Below, one piece after another: positions 40,344-48,139 of a stretch of DNA of 48,139 bases. The notes beneath the pieces are model-generated. The model was given only the letters and a program-made list of their open reading frames with translations. It was not told where the DNA came from and ran no database searches. How positions within the stretch are numbered: position 1 is the first letter of the stretch; each line of letters begins with the position of its first letter. Source of the DNA: Cerrena zonata (taxonomy: Eukaryota > Basidiomycota > Agaricomycetes > Polyporales > Cerrenaceae); NCBI GenBank assembly GCA_038087015.1, contig JASBNA010000130.1, positions 1 through 48,139 of the forward strand. Reading direction: 5' to 3'. The translations under genes and the position numbers were made by a program.

Positions 40344-40950
40344 GTTCAATTAGTATCTTGTACTTGAGATTGCTCCTGGCCAAAGTGTTTTACTTTTGAT
40401 TTTTTGACATAAAAAAAAAAAAGATTCTGAAAAGATCCCCGAGAAACTTCCGTACATATAAGACGGAGGTACGGAGGTCAATTTTCAAATCAATAAATCG
40501 CCAAACTTATAAATCTGAAAATTTTTACCACACAATGGTTGAAAAGATTTTTCTAACCATTGATCTACTATAAACTTCATACTAAGTTGAAAGAAATCAA
40601 AAATTGTAAGATCCATACTTCCCCCAGCTGTCGGGTTTTCTAAAAACTAATGTTTAAAGGAACCCGGCAATCTGTTTGGTATGAGAAAGTTGGCAATAAT
40701 CTAGCAAGACGCTGTGCAATGTCCCTAAGACTAGATTACGGTTATAAGACTTCTTGATCTCTTATAACATCTCAAGGTAAGTATGAAGATTCAAAAAATT
40801 TAAAAAAAAACTACGTTTTTTATGGATCTCTAGTGACTTTTATACTTTTCGAGAAGGTGGGCGGGTAATACATAAACCGAAAAAAAAAAACAAAAAAAAA
40901 AAGTTTTATGGTCGTGTATTTCTCTATAAGCTGTTGAAATGATTGCAAAA
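40344..40950. other. YCII upstream region
   Basis: Contains the inverted hexamers CCGTAC (40450-40455) and GTACGG (40469-40474), 13 bp apart, and the 11-mer GGTACGGAGGT (40468-40478), also present at 10617-10627. Poly-A runs sit at 40410-40421 and 40880-40901. No gene seen. Confidence 0.5.
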
Positions 40951-43267
40951 TCAAATCTTTCCCCAATTGGCTGCTAGAAACCTAGAAGAGCCAACGTTCT
41001 TAATAAGGATGGGGCCCTTTGTCAACTCAGCACTCACACACCCGACTGCACTCGGCTTACCCAAGGTCAAGTTGTAGGCACCACTGGTGACGAATCCAAT
41101 TAAGTTTCTAAATTGGAATTGGTCATTGGTTGGGGTTTCGGTATATTCATAGATTCTTGCATGATCTGTAATAAAACCTTTGTCTTGTAGTTGTAGTTTG
41201 ATTTGAATCACTGGCAATGCTGGGAACTTCTCCTTGGTATAGTCGATTTTGACCTGCTGCTTGATGAAATTCTGATGTAATTCATTTTTCCCATTATAAA
41301 TAACCAAAGGATTAGAGGCTATTTCTAGTTGAGGATTTTCAATTCTTGATTTATGTATCATTACAAATAAGTCCCTTAATGTTTGTATTTCTCTACGTCC
41401 ATTCAATTCATCAAAAGATGCATATTTGATTTCAAAGTTGTTCTTCACCTCTTCACTCAAATTCATTAAGCCATATCTTAATTTACTTAAAAAATACCAA
41501 TCACAACTTAAATTATTAACGAACCCATATTCATATTCATCAAATGATTTTTTGCTTTTGGGTTTCTTCATATAGACGTCTCTCTCCAATTGCCTAATCA
41601 AATGATTCTCAAGCATTCCTTGCTTTAAAAATGGATAATCAGTGGGATAACTACTCTTGTTGTTTTCAAGATTAATTTGATGAATTTGTTTGAGCCCTCC
41701 AACTTGAACTCCTCGTACCTCATTCAATTTATACCAGATTGGTAAAACCCAAAACCAGGGTATTATAACGACCCAATTATCATTGCTTAATTTGGTAATC
41801 ATGATTGGAATCGATCCTTCCTTATCCCTTATCGAGTTATCTGTAGCTTTAATCATTGAATACTCTTTCCCTAATTGCTTCAATGATTTCTGGTTCTCAT
41901 AAGAAATTTCTCGATGGTGATTATCAAATAGTTGATTGATGGCTTCTGGTATTATCTTATTGTTACTACGGCCCCTTATAGTTTCAATCAAACTGGTTTG
42001 GGAGTTGGAGGGTGGTGGATTCACTGGATGCTTCCAATACCTTGGATCTTTTATACTAAATGCAAAAGTTGTTCCAGCCGGGATTAGCGAAGTATCTTTA
42101 TGCTGACTTATCTGGATCCAATTCGATTTAATTTCACTGGCTTCAGTAAAATGGAAAATTTGACTTAGTGAATTTAATGATCTAGGTCCATGTACCTTCA
42201 ATGGAACCTATCGAATATCTACAATCATTAACATTACCTTGACCTTTAACCAATTCAACAACATGCTCAAATAATCCAGTATATAACGAAGGATTGACCC
42301 TAAGCATCACCTTCTTGGTATTCATATCGGCAAATATTAACCCTTTTCCGATTTTGTCTTCTCCGATGTAGATCCAGTCATCATATGATTTTCCCTGAAA
42401 ATATTGTTCAGGAACTTTCTTTTTATATTTACTGATTTGCTGTATTAACAATTTCATTGATTCTTCATCTTTCAAGTCAATTATCATCGTTCCATTGAAT
42501 GATCCTTCATATATGATACATCCCGATTTAGATGCTCTACTAATTGCTTTAAAACATTTTTGAGTTGGCTTAAGTGGTATCTGATATCCCCATTTTTTGA
42601 TCATATGAAATCTTTTAGCATGCCAAATATGCGTTGGAAGCCAGACAAATTCTCTTTGTCTTTTGCTATACTTTAATTTTCCTCTTGGTTTTGGTGCTAA
42701 TTGATTGATTCCAGTATTATCATATGATCCATAATTGGTCAATTTTTCTTTGGAATTTTCAGTTTTCCCATCTTCCAATTCTTTTATCTGTTCATTCAAA
42801 ATTTTAATCTTTTGTCTTAATTTAAGTTTTCCATTGATTTCGGCAGTTGGTACAGACTTTAATGCATTAATTTTGGATGCCAACCTTAATAGTTTCTTTG
42901 TAGTTCGTAACCTGTATAATTCACGGCCCCTAGGGTGGTGTTTTTTGGCTGGCACTCCATTGATTGAATTTTGCATTTCTCTAATGGCTTTATTTCTTAA
43001 TCTCTTGGGTATTCTCTTTACATTATGAGATGCTGCCCTCCTTCTCAAGCTCCTCGGAAGACTTTGAAATACCCTTGTAGATGAAGCATATTTAGTATTC
43101 AATTGGGATAATTCAAACGCTTTTATTTCAAATTCTCTCGATGCTAAAAATTGTGGAACCGATAGTATCCCATCTTTAAAGTCTTTATCAGAATTCTGAG
43201 ATCGAATTGCCCGACTATTATAAAGCTTAGTCTTCTTTTTATTGAACTGATTAGATTTTGGAGGCAT
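40951..43267 (-). CDS. POP1: RNase P/MRP protein subunit Pop1, one frame break
   Basis: Largest protein subunit of nuclear RNase P and RNase MRP, for tRNA 5' and rRNA processing. The N-terminal frame (43267-42182, 361 aa) has the Pop1 signature: VFQSLPRSLRRRAASHNVKR and later LPTHIWHAKRFHM. The C-terminal frame (42201-40951, 416 aa) contains the POPLD region (VVIIPWFWVLP). The frames overlap by 20 bp, so one extra base (C on the + strand, near 42195-42196) would restore one ~770-aa product (yeast Pop1 is 875 aa). Pop1 is essential in yeast, so a true null here needs another copy. Consensus error or a decayed homeologue is likeliest. Confidence 0.88.
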
Positions 43268-43473
43268 TATACGTCTTAGGGAGCGTTTACAACTAGATCT
43301 TATACATATATATCTGTAGATGTATATAGAGCATCGTGAAAAAAAAAAAAAAAGTCTCAGATCAATAATTGAAACCCGTACACATTAGTCAGTATATTCA
43401 AATTTACTATTATTATGAATGCTATATAATACAAAATGCTATTGAAACCATGAAGACCTTTGTTAGCGAATAC

Positions 43474-44166
43474 TCAATAGTATGATACACTGTAAAGGGT
43501 GGGCAAGTGTGTATGCTCTTTCTGCCAGTCAGCTAAGATATTCATCATCTGATCTTCTAATAAAATTGGATTATCTTCGTCTTCAACATCTTCATTTAAA
43601 TCGATTCTCTTTTGCTTCTCTTTTCTTGTAAACTCGTGTATCATATTGACTAATTTCAATATACCTTTACCACCAATTTTAGCGTTTTCGTTATCATCCT
43701 TGATATCAACATTTATTATGTGAACAACTTGCTTTATTTCATTATCATCGTCAGGACCCTTTTTGTTATTGGTCATTCTTAACATTAAATCATCGAGGAC
43801 AGAGTCAAAGCATCTTTCTTCACATGTTATGACCAAATCAAATTTCCCAGCGTATGCATTAGTATGCCATTTTTCAGGTGCCTTTTTGACAAATCGGTTT
43901 CTATTCACCATAGTGATTAAACCATTGGCCTCGTACATTTTATGACACTCTTGTGATGTTAAGTCCTGGTAAATATACTCATAAGGTGTACCAAAATCGT
44001 AAACATTGGGTCTATCTATAGAAGGACCTGGTAATTTCACTGCACTCCCGGTACCAAAAGATTGAACGTTATAACCAGCATCCTGTAATTGTTTATGAGA
44101 CTCCATAGATCTATTATTATTAGACGCACAAACAGTACAAATCTTAAGACTATCTTCCACAACCAT
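43474..44166 (-). CDS. SSU72: RNA polymerase II CTD phosphatase Ssu72
   Basis: 230-aa nuclear phosphatase of Ser5/Ser7 in the polymerase II C-terminal domain, part of the cleavage/polyadenylation factor. Catalytic signature Cys13-x5-Arg19 (CASNNNRSMESH). General acid Asp121 lies in ITCEERCFD. The C-terminus ends in a TLYSVSYY segment, close to the usual LYSVxFY. Slightly longer than yeast Ssu72 (206 aa) by an Asp/Asn insert near 135-140 and a charged loop near 190-205. Confidence 0.95.
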   Translation of the reverse strand: MVVEDSLKICTVCASNNNRSMESHKQLQDAGYNVQSFGTGSAVKLPGPSIDRPNVYDFGTPYEYIYQDLTSQECHKMYEANGLITMVNRNRFVKKAPEKWHTNAYAGKFDLVITCEERCFDSVLDDLMLRMTNNKKGPDDDNEIKQVVHIINVDIKDDNENAKIGGKGILKLVNMIHEFTRKEKQKRIDLNEDVEDEDNPILLEDQMMNILADWQKEHTHLPTLYSVSYY

Positions 44167-44561
44167 TCTCTATTTATTGTATCTCGTAATCAGTTATTGG
44201 ACGTGTTTCTCTGTTTTATTGAGTCTCTAGTATATTATCCCACGAATATCCAGGTTTGTGTGATCCTGCTTCTAGATACCAAGACTACTGAGTTGAATTC
44301 TATTATAATGCGCTATATGAACACAGTTACTAATTACAAGTCTTTTGTATTAAGTCTTAATTGAAGTTGAAAAGTCTTACTTTCAATTTTGACTTTTTTT
44401 TTCTAAGGTTGTTTTCGAGCACAATACACGACTACATATCAATAGACTTATATATATGTATTTAAATAACCTGCCAGCAAGTTATATGTAGCTATGGCTC
44501 TATATGGTTGTCGATGGAGGGGGTTCATTTATACCAATTTCTTCAAGATCAGTAAAAAATC
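44167..44561. other. SSU72-ATG4 spacer
   Basis: About 395 bp between the SSU72 start and the ATG4 stop, both on the - strand. It contains TATATATGTA-type AT runs. No gene seen. Confidence 0.5.
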
Positions 44562-46157
44562 CTAGTTATCATCAAGAACTTCAACTTGCGTTGAAGAAAC
44601 CTTCTCTATGAAATCAAAACTTTCACTTGGTCGAGACCCTGGCCTGGAAACATTTACGGTATCATCCTTGTTTCCAGAATCAGCTGAGTCGGACAATATA
44701 TGGCCATTTTCATTCTCCAGAGTGTTATATTGATGATCTTCTTCGCCATTGACATCTCTTGGTAATGATTCTGGATCATCAAATTCATCAGCAAGATCAA
44801 TAAAGTCATCATTCTCTTTTCTATCAGCAACACTGACAAAATCGTCATGGCAGTCTTTAGTATCGACGTGAACGAATTCAGAGTTACGTCTCTGTCTGGC
44901 CGAGGAAGCGTCTGTCTTTGTAGAGGCCCTTCTTACTTGTTTCACTTCTTTACTTGAATGGAAATGAACTATTTTATTCCCATCAGCTTGCAAATCCGAT
45001 TTGAATTGGAGATAGTCATCAACATTTTTCACCAAAACCCCGATCATCATCGAGGGGTCAAGATCGTTTATATTTAAAGATTGGTATCTTTTAGTATGGA
45101 AAGCATCATATTCCGATTTAACAAACTGTGGATAATGTGGATCAAGATATAGCAAATTATCTGGTTCTTCGTAACCGAAGAAGTAGAAACTTGAAGATGG
45201 TTTCCCTCCAGCTATTCCGACAGATTGATCCAAGGCAAGAAACTTCAAAATGCTTGAATGGTATATTGAATTAATTTTATCAATTCCTAACCTTACTGGA
45301 AGTAAAATCAATAAGCCAGAGATTCTGGTACTGTTTAATATTTGAGAAACTTCGTCATCGTAAATGTCAGAGCTTTCACTTATCAAGACTTCAAGCTGCG
45401 GCAAGTTTTCTTCATTGGTCAGATTATTGAGCTTCTTGCACAATCTTTTGATTGATAATGATGCAGCATTTGGGCCAAACCACTGGCCCGGCTTCACTTG
45501 TAAAGGCAGCTCAGATGCAACTTGGATAAAGTTATGTATGGAAAATGGTCGATCATAATTATCCTTGAATGCGTCAATAAGCTTATTATGTAGTTCGTTT
45601 TGCTCTTCAACTTGAAACTTAAAGTCTTTGCCTAATAATAAGTTCTGATAAGTGTTGGCTAATAACGACTGTGAAGTTCTTATCATACACCCCCACCCAA
45701 CGTCAGTTGTGAAATTATCATTATCGACAAACCCATGCATGTTATTAAAGGTGCTAGCTATATTTCTATTAAAAATCATCGACTGAATAAACCCTAATGG
45801 CTGAGGTCCATCCATAGCCTTCGGAATGGGTTCAAAGCCTGTTCTATATGTTAGCCATATTCTCGAATATATATCTTCTTCAACATCACTATCGTTGATG
45901 CTTGACACCACATATTTCTTACCTAATATTACAATACTAACGTTTTTGGGACACTCCCCAGATTCATTGGATTCGTCTTGATTCTTCCCGATGTTCTTTT
46001 CAGTATTCATCAACTGTTGCCAGAGTTGAGATAAGGAGAAGGGCGTGTCAGCCTGTTGATTCTCCTTTTTTACACATGTTTCTTGGTCCAATTGACCATC
46101 ACTAGCTTTATGATCTTCCATCTTATCGAAGCTCTTCTGACCCTCTGACTCCATCAT
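44562..46157 (-). CDS. ATG4: autophagy cysteine protease Atg4
   Basis: 531-aa Atg4, which trims Atg8 at its C-terminal Gly and later frees it from phosphatidylethanolamine. Catalytic Cys157 in TTDVGWGCMIRTSQ. Asp339 and His341 in YLDPHYP complete the triad. GGKPSSSFYFFG is the usual lead-in. The C-terminal ~150 residues after the protease fold are acidic and Ser-rich, with DDFVSV, DDFIDL and SFDFIEK, which resemble Atg8-interaction (LIR/AIM) motifs. Start at the first of two adjacent ATGs (46157 or 46154). Intact. Confidence 0.93.
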   Translation of the reverse strand: MMESEGQKSFDKMEDHKASDGQLDQETCVKKENQQADTPFSLSQLWQQLMNTEKNIGKNQDESNESGECPKNVSIVILGKKYVVSSINDSDVEEDIYSRIWLTYRTGFEPIPKAMDGPQPLGFIQSMIFNRNIASTFNNMHGFVDNDNFTTDVGWGCMIRTSQSLLANTYQNLLLGKDFKFQVEEQNELHNKLIDAFKDNYDRPFSIHNFIQVASELPLQVKPGQWFGPNAASLSIKRLCKKLNNLTNEENLPQLEVLISESSDIYDDEVSQILNSTRISGLLILLPVRLGIDKINSIYHSSILKFLALDQSVGIAGGKPSSSFYFFGYEEPDNLLYLDPHYPQFVKSEYDAFHTKRYQSLNINDLDPSMMIGVLVKNVDDYLQFKSDLQADGNKIVHFHSSKEVKQVRRASTKTDASSARQRRNSEFVHVDTKDCHDDFVSVADRKENDDFIDLADEFDDPESLPRDVNGEEDHQYNTLENENGHILSDSADSGNKDDTVNVSRPGSRPSESFDFIEKVSSTQVEVLDDN

Positions 46158-46388
46158 TATATATTGTTGATAGTTGGAAAGAAGAAGCTGTTGGTTATTG
46201 TATCACCATGGAGTTCCTCTATGGTTTATCTTTTTTTTTTTTTTTTGTTAGTCTCTACGAGCTTGTGTCGCATTTTGCTCTCTCAGTATGAGACATAATG
46301 ATTCATCGATGGCCTACAAAAAAGACTAATTTACTTCTTCATTATTTTGCATTGGACCTCTAGCCAAATTACAGCTTTTCAGACTAAA

Positions 46389-48139
46389 ATGCCCAAGAGA
46401 GGTGGAAGAAATAGAGGTGGATCTCTAGCCAATCGTGGTGGCAGAGGAGGCAGATTTAGATTCACTAATGGCAAAAAAAAGAAAAGTAAAGGTAGATCTA
46501 ATAACCATCGTGGGAATTCCATGCCTAACTACAATGTACCTGAACTTATGGATCTTGAAGATAATGTGTATATTCCAGAAATTGGAAGCTCTGTTCCAAA
46601 GGGTAGTATGAGAAATTTATCTAGACGTCCAGTCAGGCAACAGATGTTCGCTGAAGCTCAATATACAGATAAACATATTGAACAAACCGTGAATCAGCCT
46701 TTACGTAAAAGAGGTATAGAATTTGTTAAGGCTAAAGAGGTATATGATCCGAGTGCAGATTTGTTCAAAAAAATGAATAAGTCAAACACAATGTCTGAAA
46801 AAGAAGGAGATATTGTGGATGGAATGAATTCTTTGAATGTTGAAAACCTTCAATCACCAACCGATTCAAACTCTGATGGTTACACTTTACCCAAAGAGTC
46901 GGTTTCTATGGGCCTGGAGACTGAAATTACTCCTGATGACCTTTCTGGTAGTATTGATAAGAAAATGGATGAGGAGGTTACAACTCATAAAACTGAATTC
47001 TCTGTTCCAGTTCCTGAAACCGAAGACACATCAAGCGAATCAGATGAAAAAACATCATCATCCAAGAATGATACTTCTAAGAGTGATCCAACCAAGGATG
47101 ACGCTACAACCAAAATTGATCCCGTAGATCCAATTGATTTCGTAATAGATACAGAAGGTGATAAGGAAATCTTGTCTTCTGCAGCGGTATCAAAACCACC
47201 CACTTATGCATTAGTTGATCGGCCAAAGCCTGCTGAACCAGTTCCTGGTACTCAGCTTGAACATGATCCATATCTAACTGTCGGAAATGTTTCTTTACAT
47301 ACGAAAAGAGATCATGATGGTAACACTACGACGTCTTTAATGACCTCTTCAGAGCTAAAAAATATCCGTTCAGGATTTATTGACGAAAGATCTAATAATA
47401 AAGACTTTGGTGAGGGTATGAGTGATATTTCAGATGATGACGTTTCGGGATATAAAGACTATATCAAGCTGGTAATGGATAACATGCTGAAGGAAAACAG
47501 CGATTATGATGATGATGATGTATACGAAAGTGATACCAATTTTGATATCATGGCATCATCCTCAAGCTCAGATGAAGACGAAGATAGTGATGCACAAAGT
47601 TCGGATAATGATGCTCCTAAGGATCCAGAATATGGGTTCCTCCCAGAAGATTATGAATTTGACGTATCCCAATTGGACATCAGTAATGTCAGATTGGGTC
47701 TTAAAAATCAATACTACGCTAAAAATTTTGAATTGACTGGCTCAATGTCAGATTTTATGTGGATTGATGAAGATGAATTATTTGATTTTGTTATACTGAA
47801 AGGTGTTAAAGAACATAGACTTCATAGTTATATGAAATTTGCAACAAAAGGCTTGATTGATGAAGACGAGTTTTCTCAACCAGATTATTCGGACGTTTAT
47901 ATTTCTGAGAGTTCTGAAGATGAAGATGAAGATGATATATCACAGGAGGGCGACAATTTGGATGATTTACTACAATTTTCAAGAGCTCAAGCTCAGCGCC
48001 AACAAGGCTATGATGAAACCGATTTCCCACCAACGCAGTCTATTGAGACTACTGGTAAAGGTAAGAAGAAGAAGTTGAAGCTAGATCGATTTGATCTTGA
48101 AAATGACTTAATTGAGTCCTTACAAGATCAATATCAAAC
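46389..48139 (+). CDS. SQS1: Sqs1-like G-patch protein, N-terminal part (runs off window)
   Basis: Open to the window end (583 complete codons seen, no stop). It begins MPKRGGRNRGG and continues RGGRGGRFRF, an RGG-rich start typical of Sqs1. A long acidic Ser/Asp-rich region follows, including an FIDERS segment and DYDDDDVYESD. There is a conserved-looking stretch LKNQYYAKNFELTGSMSDFMW and basic KGKKKKLKLDRF near the end. Sqs1/Pfa1 stimulates the Prp43 helicase in splicing and ribosome assembly through a C-terminal G-patch, which would lie beyond the window. R3H and G-patch are therefore not seen here. Confidence 0.7.
   Translation, partial: MPKRGGRNRGGSLANRGGRGGRFRFTNGKKKKSKGRSNNHRGNSMPNYNVPELMDLEDNVYIPEIGSSVPKGSMRNLSRRPVRQQMFAEAQYTDKHIEQTVNQPLRKRGIEFVKAKEVYDPSADLFKKMNKSNTMSEKEGDIVDGMNSLNVENLQSPTDSNSDGYTLPKESVSMGLETEITPDDLSGSIDKKMDEEVTTHKTEFSVPVPETEDTSSESDEKTSSSKNDTSKSDPTKDDATTKIDPVDPIDFVIDTEGDKEILSSAAVSKPPTYALVDRPKPAEPVPGTQLEHDPYLTVGNVSLHTKRDHDGNTTTSLMTSSELKNIRSGFIDERSNNKDFGEGMSDISDDDVSGYKDYIKLVMDNMLKENSDYDDDDVYESDTNFDIMASSSSSDEDEDSDAQSSDNDAPKDPEYGFLPEDYEFDVSQLDISNVRLGLKNQYYAKNFELTGSMSDFMWIDEDELFDFVILKGVKEHRLHSYMKFATKGLIDEDEFSQPDYSDVYISESSEDEDEDDISQEGDNLDDLLQFSRAQAQRQQGYDETDFPPTQSIETTGKGKKKKLKLDRFDLENDLIESLQDQYQ

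Noticed and set aside
1..48139. tRNA genes or CRISPR arrays
   Set aside because: No A/B-box pair with a cloverleaf was seen, and no spaced direct-repeat array; the tandem repeats present have no unique spacers.

Overview
The window is 48 kb of nuclear DNA from an ascomycete yeast. Genes are compact and mostly intron-less, the DNA is AT-rich with many poly-A/T runs, and all recognisable products are fungal. CTG codons fall at positions where the families usually carry Ser (ENA codons 246 and 619, hydrolase at 24558-24560), which points to the CUG-Ser clade (Candida/Debaryomyces group). A gene resembling a 14 kDa complex I subunit also fits a complex-I-containing yeast rather than Saccharomyces. 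The species is not identifiable by eye.

Layout. 0.3-1.3 kb: a lineage-specific unknown gene. 2.3-5.4 kb: retrotransposon debris. It holds a + strand Gag relic and a - strand LTR element with an initiator-Met-tRNA primer site, a frameshifted Gag with one CCHC knuckle, a truncated Pol start, and a 62-bp direct repeat at both ends. 6.3-9.7 kb: an intact ENA-type Na+/K+ P-type ATPase behind a promoter rich in short tandem duplications, a PacC/Rim101-like inverted site pair and nested uORFs. 9.8-13.7 kb: a histidine phosphatase, a GNAT acetyltransferase, and a siderophore transporter with an iron-GATA-type upstream site. 13.9-20.8 kb: two divergent Zn2Cys6 regulators (one MAL-activator-like), a tetranucleotide satellite, and a maltose-type permease with one frame break.

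21-30.9 kb: DMA1/2-like FHA-RING ubiquitin ligase, a DUF2417-type membrane alpha/beta hydrolase (YNL115C-like, three frame breaks), VAM7, a PAP2 lipid phosphatase (DPP1/LPP1-like), and a YER152C-like aminotransferase. 31.2-38 kb: a probable complex I subunit, RTT106 (one break), a SHU2/SWS1-type SWIM protein, and UBP3 (two breaks). 38.4-48.1 kb: a small unknown membrane ORF, a CCW12-like GPI wall protein, a YCII-domain protein, POP1 (one break), SSU72, ATG4 and the first part of SQS1, which runs off the end.

The genes are mostly unrelated housekeeping genes. Functional groupings exist only in the accessory part: ion homeostasis (ENA), iron uptake (SIT/ARN-like), and a sugar regulator with its permease. 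The most striking pattern is that at least eight single-base frame breaks hit five otherwise well-conserved genes, including POP1, whose yeast homologue is essential. Mixed insertions and deletions point to consensus-sequence indels, or to a decaying second copy in a hybrid or diploid genome, rather than programmed frameshifting. I did not find a new multi-gene system.
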